Notes: a model not told the origin generated them from the letters alone. A stretch of 64,000 nucleotides of DNA from Symbiodinium natans (GCA_905221605.1 CAJNDS010000113.1:1100582-1164581); one strand, 5' to 3'. Counted from the first letter of the stretch, positions 12,269 to 24,604 are shown. Translations and numbers: made by a program.

Positions 12269-12935
12269 TCAGTGGATAGACTATACTCCCTCCCCCTTAG
12301 AACCTTAATAAAAATAATTTCCAAGGGGGATATAGTAGACAACACGGCTGTATCTTTCAAGACCGTCCCTGCCTGGAGTGCCAGACGTCTCAGCTGGACT
12401 GAAAGACTCTCGATGGACGCGGGGTCGACCATGCCCAGAGAAGCTAAAGCCCAGGTCAACAAAGCAGCGAGGCCTGCCAACAGCGCGAGTCTGAGTTTGA
12501 CCAGCAAATGGTTTAGGAGTTTCGGGTTGAGGGTTTAGGGTTTAGATTCTAGGGTGTAGGGTTTGGGGCAAGATGCAGCCGAGCGGCTTTCTGAGTGAGC
12601 AGACGCAGAATACGCCAGCACCGCCTCGGAACAGAGCCCGGGAGGGGGAGTGCGGGGAAATGACAAGCCGACCGAGGTCCACAGAAGCCATTTTGGCGGT
12701 TTGACTTGGCGTTTGGATGCAACTGATGCTTACTTTGGGTTGAGGTGTTCTTTCAAACTTCGGGTTTGCGGTTGTGACGAACGAAGTCTTCCTTGATCCT
12801 CCGTCAATCGTGGCAGCTGCTGGGGTGCCATCAAGCAGCATCCCAAGAGATGAAGCAATCGCCATTCTCAGATCGCACATTGCACGGTGACGTCTGTGGC
12901 GGCCACAGAAATCAAACTTCCCAATCCCTAGCCCT
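12269..12935 (-). CDS. Unknown protein with hydrophobic segment, split by introner B1 near its stop
   Basis: Exons on the minus strand: about 12935-12560 (MAIASSLGMLLDG, then a Ser/Thr-rich stretch), a telomere-like intron at 12560-12516, 12516-12340 (LVKLRLALLAGLAALLTWAL, a membrane or signal-like helix, then a leucine-rich amphipathic stretch) and 12280-12269 (last few codons and TGA). Element B1 with a TAGA duplication interrupts codons just before the stop; removing it gives VLSIH and stop. The first intron's splice sites are not placed. No family is recognised. Confidence 0.45.
12281..12335. mobile_element. Element B1 (55 bp), TSD TAGA
   Basis: Ends CTATACTCCC and GGGGGATATAG; flanked by TAGA at 12277-12280 and 12336-12339. 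The shortest member of family B, mostly just the two inverted ends. Confidence 0.85.
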
Positions 12936-13950
12936 CCCAAGACTCCAAACCCTAGCCCTAGACCCTGAACCCCCAAAAAAGTGCATGCCGGGTCGCTGGT
13001 AGACTTGGTGGGGAGGCTGGCAGCCACTGCAAGGCAAGTCGCTGCCTTCGGAAGTCCTTGAGGAGGGTGTAGGGTTTAGGGGTTTCGGGTTTTGGGGGAT
13101 GTAGCTTACCAAAATTTCTAGTTCTTAAGTCGGCAAATCGGGAATTCAGGGTCCCTGTCCCTAACCCCCTAAAGCATACTTTCAAGGCACATAATATGTG
13201 TAAGGTTCCAAATTCCCAAATTCTGTCGAAAAAAACAACGAAATGGAGACCGATCTATGGTCCACTCGCCCAATCCTCCATGGCATATGGAGACCAGGCC
13301 AGCGTTGAAGACTGCTCTCGGAAGTCCGAAGCTAACTTCTGGGAGTCCTCGTTGGCACGGAAACCTGCGTCTGTCTTTAAGGGTTTTAGAGCATGGCCCG
13401 CCCCAAACATCGCCCCCACATGTCTGTAATTCTTGCCAGAATATAAACATAATCAGGACGGAAAGAACATAACAATACAATGACATGATACTAAATAAAG
13501 AAGAACAGTGGCAAATCACTGGGCCTCCGTTAGCATGGAGCTCTAACACTTCCAGCAAGCCGCGCACGTTTGATGAGACCTCGGTTGCAGCCCTTAGCAG
13601 CGGCGTCACCAGTGCAATGTGGCATTACCTTATTATATGACTCTTACCTTAAGTATTCTTCCTCAGTCTTCTATTATTGGATTGTATGTGTAGTTTTGTA
13701 CTATAATTGTAGGACGTACTAGTAGCAAACAATACTACTCATATGAGATTTTGTTCGTCCCGAATCTCAGGTGGCGGCATTGGCAAAGTAGGCGTGGAAT
13801 GCCTCTGCTCAAGTGGGGGGGGGGGGGAGCCCTAAGGCTCGAGTCCACGAAGGATTGCTTTAACTTTGAGGTCAACTCTGCTTATTCCTGTGCATAATAC
13901 AGATATCACTGATATCACATATCTCTATACATATGTGTATATATATACAT

Positions 13951-14448
13951 CTATAATATACGCATAGTAGAAAAATGAGAAAACAACATAACTAAGGCAT
14001 TAGAAAGATGCTGACCATGAATTGGAATGGGGCGATCTATGGTGATCTGGTCTAAAGAAGTTGTCCCGAAAGCATGCATTCCAGCACATACTGTAGTGGC
14101 CCTCTTTGTAACCAGGCCAAGGTGCCCCAACGACGAGTCTGCCACACGGATGCGAAGGTTTAGTTTTCTCTGACTCTTATTGACAACGCTAAGGCACCAA
14201 CACAAAGGTCGGCCCTAAACCCTAAACCCTGAACCCTAAATGGCAGGGCCAAGATGCCTCAAAGGCTCGTCGTCGCATCCTGCATCTCTGTTGTGGGCCC
14301 AGCGCGCGAAGGACTCCAGGTATGGTTGCCACAGCCTCGGTAAGTCAGCTGCCACCTCAGAAACAAACCTTGAATTTCGCGCACGCCAGACATTTACAGG
14401 GACTAGCAAGGTGTTCCGAGTCGCATTTTCCGGCACGATGACAGCCAT
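13951..14448 (-). CDS. Unknown coding exons
   Basis: Two minus-strand open frames: 14448-14236 (MAVIVPENATRNTLLVPVNV, then RFVSEVAADLPRLWQPYLESF) and 14205-13951 (LNLRIRVADSSLGHLGLVTK, then DQITIDRPIPIHGQ). A short telomere-like tract (14214-14239) sits between them and would be intron. A third frame at 13609-13516 (TPLLRAATEVSSNVRGLLEV) could be a further exon. The product is not recognised and splice sites are not assigned. Confidence 0.4.
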
Positions 14449-14699
14449 CCTGAGCTGTGCGTCTTCCTAGCTGTTCTGCTTTTACCATAATATACTTGTT
14501 TTAATGTTATTCTATTAGATGATTGCATTACTATCGTCTTCTGATATCGTGATACGATTATGTGATGGCAGGCAGGCAGGCCCCTCTCTTTGGACTCCTG
14601 GGCCCCCCGGCTCGGACCAGTTTAGAATCTCAGAGAATGGCAGAAGCTTCTCATCGGAAAGGACCACTGGAATAGCACAGAAAGACATAATCCTCGGAT

Positions 14700-16120
14700 A
14701 GGTTTAGGGTGTAGGGTTTAGGGTTGCCGGATGATATGGACACTATACAGCGCAAACACGGGGAAGTCTTCCCAATCTGAGCCACGCACTCGTACAGTCG
14801 CAAAGAGCATGGGCTGTGACCAGCAGGTGCCAGTGCAAACTCACTCTCCCGCATGAGCGCGGCATACCTCAGGGCGAAGAAGCCCTCAAATCCTACAAAG
14901 TCACAAGGTCATTGATGCTGTTGGAATGCATGGTCAAGGCATACTCACCATGTGTTCGAGACATTCGAGGCACTCAGCCTTTATTGGATGGCTGTTGTTC
15001 CAGCGAGCATCCGTTGTGTTGAGGGCACTTTTCCTTGGCCATGGCGGAAGTAACAAGGCGATGACGCTAGCTGTATTGTCACACTTTCGCATTATTCAAC
15101 TCGCTTGCTATGTTCTTAGAATACTCTGTCACTAGATTATCATGAATCTATCATATATTCTATGGCACTCTAGATTATACGATTACAGTCCTATAGACCA
15201 TCATGTCAAAATCTGCTTGCCGGAACCTGAACAGGACGGCTTCAAGCTCCGAGCCCCCATTAGTTAATTACTAATTAATTATTCATTATTAATTGTTAAT
15301 TATTGATTAATTAGTAATTAACTAAGTCCCCAGGATGCTCCACATCCACTTTGCGCGCAGAGTCCAGAGCCAATCACACCGTCGGTGGAAGCACTTTCTG
15401 GGGTTCTGGGGTTTCGGGTTTAGGGCTACTTTTCTGGGGTTTAGGGTTTAGGGCTACTTTTCTGGGGTTTAGGGTTTAGGGCTACTGGAACTTTTGACGC
15501 GGTGGCTCGGAGGCCCCATCCCGAAGCATGCGGAAGCAGCTGGCGAGGTGCGCAAAGGACAACTGCATCAACGACCCGGACCTACGCGCGTCGACCCGGA
15601 GAAGCTTCAGGGTTTAGGGTTTAGGGTTTTGCGGTAGCGGCAAACTTTCGATGGCCTGGCGTCATGACATGCGAAGATGGCGTTGTGTGCCTGCAAATGA
15701 CTTCTTTTTCTTTGCCACGGGTTTTCACACGTAAACCAGCGAAAGCACAAAAACCGATCGTGGAGTCGCGGAGGGAGTATGGACAAACTCGGCTAAGCCA
15801 CATGCTGAAAAGACTTGGCTCGGGGTTATAAGTACCGTACAGAGGTCATATCCACAACAAAAATCCCTTCCCCTTACAATAATACGCCCTAATATTAAAA
15901 TCCCCCTGGCCCGAAAACCCGCCTCTTATAACATCCCTACCGATTTGGGGGGGTGTTAAGCTGGGGTCGGAAGCCTGAAGCAGAAACCTGAAGCCTGAAC
16001 TGTTCAGTTGCCCTTAACCCCTGACTCTGACCCCTTAAACTAAAACCCCTTCCGGGATTTGGGGGTTTTATACGAGGGAGGGAGGGGGGGACATGTCAGG
16101 GGGAGGGGGTTAACAATCCC
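14700..16120. other. Spacer; AT palindrome and telomere-like tracts
   Basis: A frame at 15803-15680 on the minus strand is open but featureless. GGGTTTAGGGCTACTTTTCT repeats three times at 15420-15485. Confidence 0.5.
15260..15326. repeat. AT-only palindrome
   Basis: TTAGTTAATTACTAATTAAT is mirrored about 45 bases on; the stem is nearly perfect and contains almost only A and T. It may be a minimal hairpin element, but no duplication is evident. Confidence 0.7.
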
Positions 16121-16123
16121 TAC

Positions 16124-16925
16124 CTAACACATCCTTATAAGTGCCAATGAACCGCCATCTGTATCCATGCAAGCGGGCTTCGAGACATCTACCACATTGA
16201 CGACCTTGTTTGGGATTGCAGCACTAGAATCCACTGGCGGCTCGGAAAAGAATAGGCTGACATCACTGTCGCCTGAGAGGAGCACAATCTCGCTTCCGTC
16301 GTGGAGTGCTCGCAGCTTCTGCCTCACTTGGCGAGTCTGTGCTCCTCTGCCGGAGACGACGAATAAGCTTCTACAAGGTCTACAACCATACTTCCCAAGA
16401 CACTCACGGACACACAGGGTAGGGTAGGGCAAGGTAGCAGGGATGACGAAGAGCGGATGAACCAACAGGCGAACTGCAAGAAACCGTGCCTGTCCTTGGA
16501 AAGAAACCAATCGCTTACGTGGTGAGCAGGTGCATGTCTTGATCTCCGGGTTCTCGACCGTGACAGGCATTTCAGGCCACGCAATGTCGATGTTGCGTCC
16601 TAAGCTGCTTCGCCTCCATCTGTCATATGTCATAGTATGTGAGGTTCTTTGAACCACTCCTACTTGCAGAAGGGCAGGGTCTGGGATAGCGCCAAGGTGC
16701 TGTATCCATATGCTTTGCCTCTCAAGTGTCCCACCCCTGCCAGAGTCACGGAATGGTGAGCGTGCACCAGCTCGGACACGGGGTTGTAGCACAACCTGGG
16801 GTCTATACTCCCCTTAGAACCTTAATAATAATAATACTAATAATAGTAATAGTATTTCTCACATAAAACATAATTCCCAAGGGGGATGTAGGGGTGAGAG
16901 CCCATAGAAGTGATGAGGCAGGCGG
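16124..16925 (-). CDS. Unknown protein, about 235 codons, split by introner B2
   Basis: Exon 16925-16896 (HHFYGLSP) joins exon 16802-16124 when element B2 plus one GGGT duplication copy is removed, giving a continuous frame into VVLQPRVRAG. The longer exon ends with a stop near 16124 and contains PEMPVTVENPEIKTC and SEIVLLSGDSDVSLFF. No membrane segment is obvious. The exact intron would read AC-AG on the coding strand, not GT-AG. I do not recognise a family; the C-terminal half looks most like real coding sequence. Confidence 0.5.
16803..16891. mobile_element. Element B2 (89 bp), TSD GGGT
   Basis: Same ends as B1 with an AT-rich ATAATA core; GGGT at 16799-16802 and 16892-16895. Confidence 0.88.
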
Positions 16926-16962
16926 TTGGGGGCTTAAAGGTGATGTTCGTTTCGGCCGGTTC

Positions 16963-17070
16963 AGGGTTTAGGGTTTAGGGTTTAGGGTTTAGGGTTTAGG
17001 GTTTAGGGTTTAGGGTTTAGGGTTTAGGGTTTAGGGTTTAGGGTTTAGGGTTTAGGGTTTAGGGTTTAGT
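16963..17070. repeat. (TTTAGGG)n interstitial array
   Basis: About 15 near-perfect units. Similar arrays: 836-908, 1767-1873 (CCCTAAA strand), 10086-10180, 20196-20274, 20496-20552, 20660-20756 (CCCTAAA), 29560-29619, 33207-33245, 46196-46230, 50830-50870, 50985-51042, 54650-54690, 58036-58095, 60330-60380, 60480-60555, 61878-61978, 62550-62592, 62716-62808. Confidence 0.95.
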
Positions 17071-17689
17071 GTTTAGGGCCAGATTGCAGAAAGGCCGCTG
17101 GTCGAAGACCACATGCTGCTTTCCAGCCACTCCCCAGTATGTGGCCCAACCATTTCTGCGGGAGGGTTTAGGGTTTATCAGAGTTGTTTCTTTTCTTGGG
17201 CTTAGGGTTTATCAGAGTTTAGAGTTTAGGGTTTAGGGCTTGAGGGACAAGCTCGTGACCCTCGTGTGCAAATGCTACGTGGTTCGCGCGAGCCTGACAT
17301 ATGCCTCCAAGCGGGCTTGGCGAGATTCGCGGCAAGTCCGCGAGTCGCCCAGTGTGCCCCAGCGGGCCTGCAGAGAAGAAATTAAATAAATGAAGAAATA
17401 AATGAAGATATATATATATATATATATATGTATATGTATATATTTTTTTATCACACACATATATCTATATGCTCACCCCCCTCCCCTCGACAGACCCCGG
17501 AAGCAAAAAAAGGGCTGAGGGCGCGACGGACAGCATAGCTGCACACAGTAGCCAGACACGTTAACACACAATGGAGCATATGTTTTTCGATTAGTACGGC
17601 TTTGTGTTCGCAATGAAAGATGCAGACAGATGTGAGAAGGACGCATGCTGTAAGGACCTGAACAACTTGCTCGACATCGTGGATTGCTA

Positions 17690-18870
17690 TTAATTTTAAT
17701 AAGATTGCTCTTAGTTTTACTTGGGTTCCTATTAAGTTTATTAGGATTCATAGGCTTCGTATGAGTTCAATAGGAATCCTGTTTGAATCAATAGGAACCC
17801 CATTAAAATGAATGAGAACCCTATTGAAATTAAGACGAGTCCTTTTTGAAAACTTAGTAAGAATCCGAGTACAATTAATAAGAACCTGGTTGAAATACGT
17901 AGAAGTTCCTATTAAAATTTCTTGGCGTCCTAAAATTCAGAGGAACCATAGGAAGGCCATTCAAATGAATAGGAACCCTTTTGAATTCATAGGAATGCTA
18001 TTAAAATTAATAGGAACCCTATAAAAAAATCGATGAATTCTTTTTAAGAGTAACAGGAATCCGTGTAACATGAAGATGAATCCTATTAAAGGATTAAGAG
18101 GAGCCAATAAAATTCTATAAAAAAAAGTAATGTGGACCCTTCAAACTTAAAACAATAAGAGTCGTACTGTTACAATTATAATAAACCCTATTAAAAAATT
18201 TAATTAACAGGATTGCTAATAAACCAAATGAGAGTTTCAATAACATTACTTCGAGTCCAATTGAAATGAATAGGGAACAGGATTTAAAAACATTATCGGA
18301 GCACTGTGGAATCTAGTAGGAATCCTATGAACATTATTAGGAATCCTGTCAACATGAATGAGAAACCCTGTTAAAATGAATACGAAGCCTATTCCAATTA
18401 ATCAGAAGCCTTTTTAAATGAATAGGAAGCTTGTCAAAGCAAAAGGAACCCAATTAGAAATTGTAAGACATCTTATGAAAATGAATAAGAAGCCTACTGA
18501 AATTAACAGGAATATGTATAAAATTTTGTTATGAAGCTTATTAAAATTCTAAGGCTTTTATTAAAACAACTAGGAAGAAGAATGCTATTACAATTACTCA
18601 GAAACGTATTCCAATTATGTGGCATTTGATTAAAATGAATAGGAATCAATATTAAACCCAATAAAGTCCTTTAACAGGCATCCTTTAAAATCTAATACGA
18701 ACCCCATTGAACAAATACAGGAATCCCATTGCCATTGAAGATCACTTAGAATGCTAGTAAAATGATTAGGAGTCTTATAAATTAAATAAGGACTCCGTCA
18801 AAGTGAACAGGAGTATTATTAAATTTAATAGGCAGCCTAAAACATAATAAGGAATCATATAAGAACCCCT
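17690..18870. repeat. Degenerate 21-bp tandem array
   Basis: Successive units such as AATAGGAACCCCATTAAAATG and AATGAGAACCCTATTGAAATT keep a 21-base spacing with occasional 22-24-base units, over about 1.2 kb (roughly 55 units). Confidence 0.85.
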
Positions 18871-18879
18871 GAAAAACTC

Positions 18880-19845
18880 TTATCAAAAAGCCAGTTTCTA
18901 AAAATCCAACCCCAAAGGTTTGGATTTTTGGAAACTCGAGCGGGAGCCTCAAAATCCAAAAATCGAGCAAATTCCTCGAGTTTCCAAAATTCCAAAAATC
19001 CAAAAAATCCACCCCAAGGTTTGGAATTTTGGAAACTCGAGGAATTTGCTCAAAATCCAAAAAAACCCAAAATTCCTCGAGTTTCCAAAAATCCAAAAAT
19101 CCAAAAATCCCAACCCCAGTTTCGGAGTTTTGGAAACTCGAGGAATTTGCTCAAAATCCAAAAAAACCCAAAATTCCTCGAGTTTCCAAAATTCCAAAAA
19201 TCCCAACCCCAGTTTCGGATTCTTGGAAACTCGAGGAATTTGCTCAAAATCCGAAAAACCCAAAATTCCTCGAGTTTCCAAAAATCCAAAAATCCAAAAA
19301 TCCCAACCCCAGTTTCGGATTTTTGGAAACTCGTGGAATTTGCTCAAAATCCAAAAAAACCCCAAATTCCCCGAGTTTCCAAAAATCCGAAAGTGGGGTT
19401 GGGATTTTTGGATTTTTGGAATTTTGGAAACTCGAGGAATTTTGGGTTTTTTTGGATTTTGAGCAAATTCCTCGAGTTTCCAAAAATCCGAAACTGGGGT
19501 TGGAATTTTTGGATTTTTGCAATTTTAGAAACTTGAGGAATTTTGGGTTTTTTTGGATTTCGAGGCTCCCGCTCGAGTTTCTAAAAGTCCAAACCTTGGG
19601 GTGGAGTTTTTGGATTTTGGGAATTTTGGAAACTCGAGGAATGTTGGGTTTTTTTGGATTTTGAGCAAATTCCTCGAGTTTCCAAAAATCCGAAACTGGG
19701 GTTGGGATTTTTGGATTTTTGGAATTTTGGAAACTCGAGGAATTTTGGGTTTTTTTGGATTTTGAGCAAATTCCTCGAGTTTCCAAAAATCCGAAACTTG
19801 GGTTGGGATTTTTGGATTGTTGGATTTTTGGAAACTCAGGTTTTG
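18880..19845. repeat. Large inverted repeat built of CTCGAG-bearing units
   Basis: The left arm (18880 to about 19385) repeats GGAAACTCGAGGAATTTGCT...AATTCCTCGAGTTTCC at about 100-bp spacing; the right arm (about 19390-19845) is its reverse complement, including matching outer CGAGCGGGAGCCTC / GAGGCTCCCGCTCG blocks. Each unit is itself palindromic. Overlapping frames rich in Pro, Asn and Ser are by-products. Confidence 0.9.
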
Positions 19846-20400
19846 GTGAGATTCTTTTCGGGGTTCTACACTCATGAGAAATATGAAATATATTAAAAAC
19901 ACAGAGAGCTATGCTAGCAACAGCTACTGGAGTTGCTGACGGAAGTGCGAGGAAAAGTGCCCCCCCGCCCCCTTCCTGAACAGACCGGAAATATACTTCC
20001 GGGGTCTGTCGAGGGGGGGGGGGGGTGACCATCTATATATATATATATATCTGTATATATGTATACATGACCGATATCTCATGATGATGATGAGGATGAT
20101 GATGAGGGGATCATCGTGGGCCCCAGCCTAAATGGGCCTACAGAGCTCAGCCCTGGGTCTCCTGGAACCCCCCGAAATCTCCATCTAGGGCATTGGAAGG
20201 GGGGGTTAGGGTTTAGGGTTTAGGGTTTAGGGTTTAGGGTTTAGGGTTTAGGGTTTAGGGTTTAGGGGCGCTCCAGGATTTGCAGGATCCTCTGGGAAGT
20301 GACACTCGACTTGGCGAGTTCTTCAAATCATGATGGTCCCTTTTGGGGTACCCGAAATAAGAGGGGAACCCTTATAATAAGGACCCCAAAGAAATCACCA

Positions 20401-20493
20401 CTTGGTAGCCCACTCACCATCCAGTAAGGGCACCCTTTCTTGAGGCAGGTTGTGTTAGAAGGGGGCCTTGAACTAAACGAAAACGCGACCAAG
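20401..20493. mobile_element. Element E5, no clear TSD
   Basis: Starts CTTGGTAGCCCACT and ends GCGACCAAG. Flanks do not match, and a telomere-like array follows at once, which may have replaced the right flank. Confidence 0.55.
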
Positions 20494-20577
20494 TGGGTTT
20501 AGGGTTTAGGGTTTAGGGTTTAGGGTTTAGGGTTTAGGGTTTAGGGTCTAGGGCACCCTGCTCCGCTTTGATTCTCT

Positions 20578-20664
20578 CTAGTTCATGGTTGGGATCATAT
20601 GACACATCTGAATGCTTATTCCTTACTGGTGTTAAGTACCCTTGAAAAATTTAAAATGTTACCC
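20578..20664. mobile_element. Element D2, right end lost in a telomere-like array
   Basis: CTAGTTCATGGTTGGGATC start and TTAAGTACC core as in D1; its expected CCCCCT end is replaced by (CCCTAAA)n. Confidence 0.6.
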
Positions 20665-22900
20665 TAAACCCTAAACCCTAAACCCTAAACCCTAAACCCT
20701 AAACCCTAAACCCTAAACCCTAAACCCTAAACCCTAAACCCTAAACCCTAAACCCAACTTTCTTCAGAACTGCGGGATGCCCCCAGAAATACTCTACGGA
20801 TCTCTACGGCATTCTTTGGGTTGGGAGACTTCATGCGAGGAGAACCTCCGGGGGTTTGGGGTTTGGGGTTTAGGGTTAGGGTTTAGGGGGGAGGGAACCG
20901 CGAAGCGTCAGGACTTGCCGCCAATGGGGCCTTCGTTTCATAGTTGACGGCGCCAGGAACCGGGGCAGAATACCTCAAAACACGCTTGCCGACCGCAGAA
21001 CTGAAGCACTTGTACCGATGAACGGTTTAGGGTTTAGGGTTTCCGGTTTAGGGTTTCATACATGGCAAGAGGCAGCTCATGTAACTCTCAATGCAGCCTT
21101 GCCACACTGGCCACAAGTAAGCACAACTGACCTGCGGACAGTACGTACTTCTGCAAGGTCCATGACCCGTCTCATGACCCAGCGTGCCATCATGCCTGCT
21201 GTCTTCACAACCCAAGAACAACCAAAACAACGGACTGGTGACTGGTGTTATTTTCAGCGACATAGACATGGAATGCACATCACATCCAGACCTATACGCG
21301 AAGAATCCCCTGCAACGGTACATCAGCGCCTTGTTGCAGCTGCACACCACTAACCAATTCGAAGCATTTGACGTTGACACTGGCAATTCAGCCTCCACCC
21401 CGAAACCCTTTTTGCAAGAGGCTTGTTGGGTTCACGCCTGGGTGGCTCCTGAACCCCAAAACCCTAAACCCCATCAGTGCCACTCATGTACGTCGATTCC
21501 GAGGAAGAAGATGGAGGCTTGTTCCGGGGATGTGGTCCGCCACGGGTGCGTCTGTAGCTCGTCGTATAATTGACCTGATTTGACCCTATGCATGAACCCT
21601 AGCCCTAAACATCTTTAGACCCCCGGGTTAACCCTACCAAGAAAAAGTAATCTAAGAGCCCCAAGCGAGCCCTAAACCCTTCCCCCTAGTATTAGAACAC
21701 CCCTAATATAAACCCTTGGGGGGTTTTGGGGGGTTGATGGCAAGGGGAGGGGGGACTATTAATTTTTTTGGGGGGGGAAGGGATTTACACCTAAACCCTC
21801 CATGCCAGGTAGCTGTACCATGTGCTCAGGATGCCATCACTTTCGAAGTGGGGCGGATAAAGGAAGAATTGAACCTCAGCCCCGTCGCGTGAGCTATCGG
21901 TTGCACGATGTCGGAAAGCTGCTTCCCCCTTTTGCTCTTAAGGGCTTCTTGCGAAACCTGCGGCATGCTTCTGAAAACGCTTTCGTTTGTCAACTGGATG
22001 TGCGAGAAGCTGAATTAGGCCCCTACTTGCCCCAGAGCAGCGCAGATCTTGGTCTGTTGTGAGAGTTGCAGTTGGGATGGTGTTGGTAGGCTCCGGCTGA
22101 GGCTGCCGCGAAAGCATCCGCGAACCTAAATGTGAGCAGAGCGAACGCCCGTTCAAGCATGATCTGCTCCGTCGGACATCGCCACAGCGATGTGCATCAA
22201 ATGTCCTGAGCCGAGAGGACATCAAAGGCTGGTGCCCGGAACATGCTGGGACGCAGTGCTCCTGTGCTGCATGTCAGCACCTGCACGGGCACGCGGCCTT
22301 CATGAGACCATAGCGCGACGATGGTGGACCATACTCCTCTGCCGATGCTACCAGTATCTGCTACGAGTGGCACACAGCTAGCTTACCAAGGCTTTTGCAG
22401 ATTGGTATGCAGTTCGGACAAGAGTCCCGGTACAGCACACATTGCATTAAACTCCGGGAAGGCGTTCAAAGGTGGCATAGGGCGGCGATGCATGCTGTCG
22501 TCTTCAAGAACAGGCACGGGAGCACACGTCCAATTCATCCCCTGGCACACGGGCTACGCCGACACGCTTTTTGCATATAGCTGTCTTGCGTATGAACCGC
22601 TTCCCAGCATAAACTCGTTGAGATTGCTCAGCAATCCTGGCATTTTCGATGTAACTACTACTCCAATGACAATGGTGTCGGCACATGTTCTGCCAGTACC
22701 AAACTGCCAATAACAAATTTCGACTTGACTTCCGTTTGCTGCAGCGATTAGCATGCAAGGCAGCCAAATCACCTACAAGGAACAGGCTAGCGTGGCATGT
22801 ACTGAAGGAGCAACTCAAAAAGCTCATGCTCTTGAAAAGGCAAGTACATGCTGCACGTTCCCTCACTGTTGCCCTGGGTGCACTCTTGTCCACGTCTACC

Positions 22901-24526
22901 CTACAGCTGGACTGGCTTGGATTGCTCCAAGGCATCTCCTCCCACGTCTGTTGCAGCAGCCTTGGGGGAAGCGGCGTCGCTGCTTTCGCTATCCGGATTG
23001 ATGTCTCTGTTTCCTGTATCTGGATGCAAGAAATGCCCTTCGCCCAGGTCTGCCTCGAAACTGTCCAACTGGGATATGAAAAGAACTGCCGTGCAGTCCT
23101 TGACAAACTCCATGTCATTGTCGGAACCCATGGTTACGAGAGGTAGCAGAAGGAAGACGGAGGTGGAAAGAAGGTCATTCACAATCCACGACATCACCAG
23201 GCGCATCTTTGGATAGTGATACGGTCGACGGTACTTTCCCTCACACCCGAAGAAATACGTCATCCAAAATGCTTCAAGCCTGGGTAGCCAAGTCGCCACA
23301 TTATAAGAAGGGCACCCCTTCTTTCGGTTGGTTACTTTTAGGGGAACCTTGAACCAACAAGAAGGGAAAAGAGTACCACTGGGCTGCCAAGAAGCTCACC
23401 TGAACGGAACCCTTGGCTCATCGTCCGCTGAACGGTGGCGACTATGGAGCCTGCCGCATAACGTGCCAGCTCCTCGTCTGTCGCATCCTCCTCGATGAAG
23501 GACTTCGAAGCTATCCAGCGCAAGAGCAGCACGTAGAGCAGCATCTGAAGCACGAATACGCTCAGGCATTTGAGGAATGTGCCGGCTTCAATGTCGGTGT
23601 ACACGCTCACAGGCTCCAGTGGAGTGTCTTCAGTGACACCCTGCGCCATTCTTTTTCTGGCCAGGACGTAAGTCACAGCAATCATCGCCATGGATCTCAC
23701 AAAGGAATAGATAAACACTCCGACCATTGCCCAAGCCGTGGTGTACTTGGCACAACCATACACCTATGCTCCCCCTTAGAACCTTACTAAAAAGCATAAT
23801 TCTTAATATCCTCTTGGCTTTTTATATAAACAAAACATCAAAAAAACATAATTCCCAAGGGGGGATATAGACACTAGCAAGAAGAGGCAGCTTCCCTCCC
23901 AAAGAAGTCCTGTCGTACGAACGACCTCCATGTTGTATGTGCGGTCCTTGTGCCAGCCGTGTGATGAACAACTGTTGAGACAGAATTCCTTAGGGGCTGA
24001 GTGCCCGAGCCCAAAAAAAGTTAACCTTTATTTCAGGGTTTAGGGTTTAGGGAATAGGACTCTATAGAACCAACAAGGTTAAAGATTACTTACCCAGTCC
24101 CCAAGATTCTGAACGCACCAACGCCGGCATAGCCAACGGAGTGATCCCGGCCATCACCAGTCCGATTATGACCTGTGGTTGCTGGATCCACTCCTCGAAC
24201 GGAAGTGAAAATAGATCTTCCATCGTGGCTTTCTACACGCAGCCGCCTGCTACAGTAAACTACTGCGATGCATCCTTTGAGCGGCGGCGGGGTAGGTCTA
24301 TGGGAACTTGCTGAAAGACAGCCGGGGTAGTCATTGGCAACGTGCTGCAAGACGGCCAAACATTCTGCGTAGTATTCTCTTTTGCCCGCCTAGCCCACAC
24401 TCTGGCTATCACCAAGAAGCACCAATTAAAAAGTGTTGGCGCAGGAAAGCAGGCGCCGTAGGTTGCAACACACAAGTATAACTTTACGGTATGCGACTGA
24501 AAGAGGCCCCATATCAGGATGCTTCT
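22901..24526 (-). CDS. Multi-span membrane protein region, possibly C-terminal part of the glutamate receptor-like protein
   Basis: Five exons join in frame on the minus strand: 24526-24362 (hydrophobic, with SILIWGLF and FNWCFLVIARVWARRAKEN); 24232-24094 (VIIGLVMAGITPLAMPALV, ending at a GTAAGT donor); 23996-23875 (WHKDRTYNMEVV, LLWEGSCLFLL); 23763-23396 (two or three helices such as WAMVGVFIYSFVRSMAMIAV and CLSVFVLQMLLYVLLL); 23279-22901 (EAFWMTYFF, VNDLLSTSVFLLLPLV, EFVKDCTAVLFISQLDSF, then an acidic tail and stop). Two introns are elements B3 and E4; removing each with one target-duplication copy restores the frame exactly. I do not recognise the family. It starts only about 80 bases after the glutamate receptor M4 exon with no promoter or stop clearly between them, so it may be one fused protein; it could also be the next gene of a tandem cluster. 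Confidence 0.68.
23280..23391. mobile_element. Element E4 (112 bp), TSD AAGC, intron
   Basis: Ends CTGGGTAGCCAAGT and ACTGGGCTGCCAAG; AAGC at 23276-23279 and 23392-23395. The coding-strand intron reads GC-AG and its removal restores SGELEAFW. Confidence 0.9.
23764..23870. mobile_element. Element B3 (107 bp), TSD ACAC, acting as intron
   Basis: Starts CTATGCTCCCCC and ends GGGATATAG, with ACAC at 23760-23763 and 23871-23874. On the coding strand the duplication reads GTGT and gives the GT donor; the element end CATAG gives the acceptor. The core shares AATATCCTCTTGG with B4. Confidence 0.92.
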
Positions 24527-24604
24527 ACTGAAGTTCGCCTTCCCCCCACGCCTCGCCACCGGCTTGATCCTTCTTGTGAACCATGTGATCTTGTGGTGAA
24601 ACAC

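Larger units (their letters stand above)
20030..22900. other. Mixed spacer 3' of the membrane-protein gene
   Basis: (ATG)n-type repeat at 20080-20105, E5, D2 and telomere-like arrays up to 21060; 21060-21570 and 21800-22900 are GC-rich with competing frames on both strands, none clearly coding. Confidence 0.45.

Noticed and set aside
18920-20032. Frames of 180-262 codons with KIQKNPKFLEFPK-type repeats on both strands
   Set aside because: They are produced by the palindromic repeat and are present in several phases and both strands at once.
22504-23146. Long plus and minus frames overlapping the last exon of the membrane protein
   Set aside because: They are in other phases than the frame that joins across E4 and B3, and lack hydrophobic periodicity.
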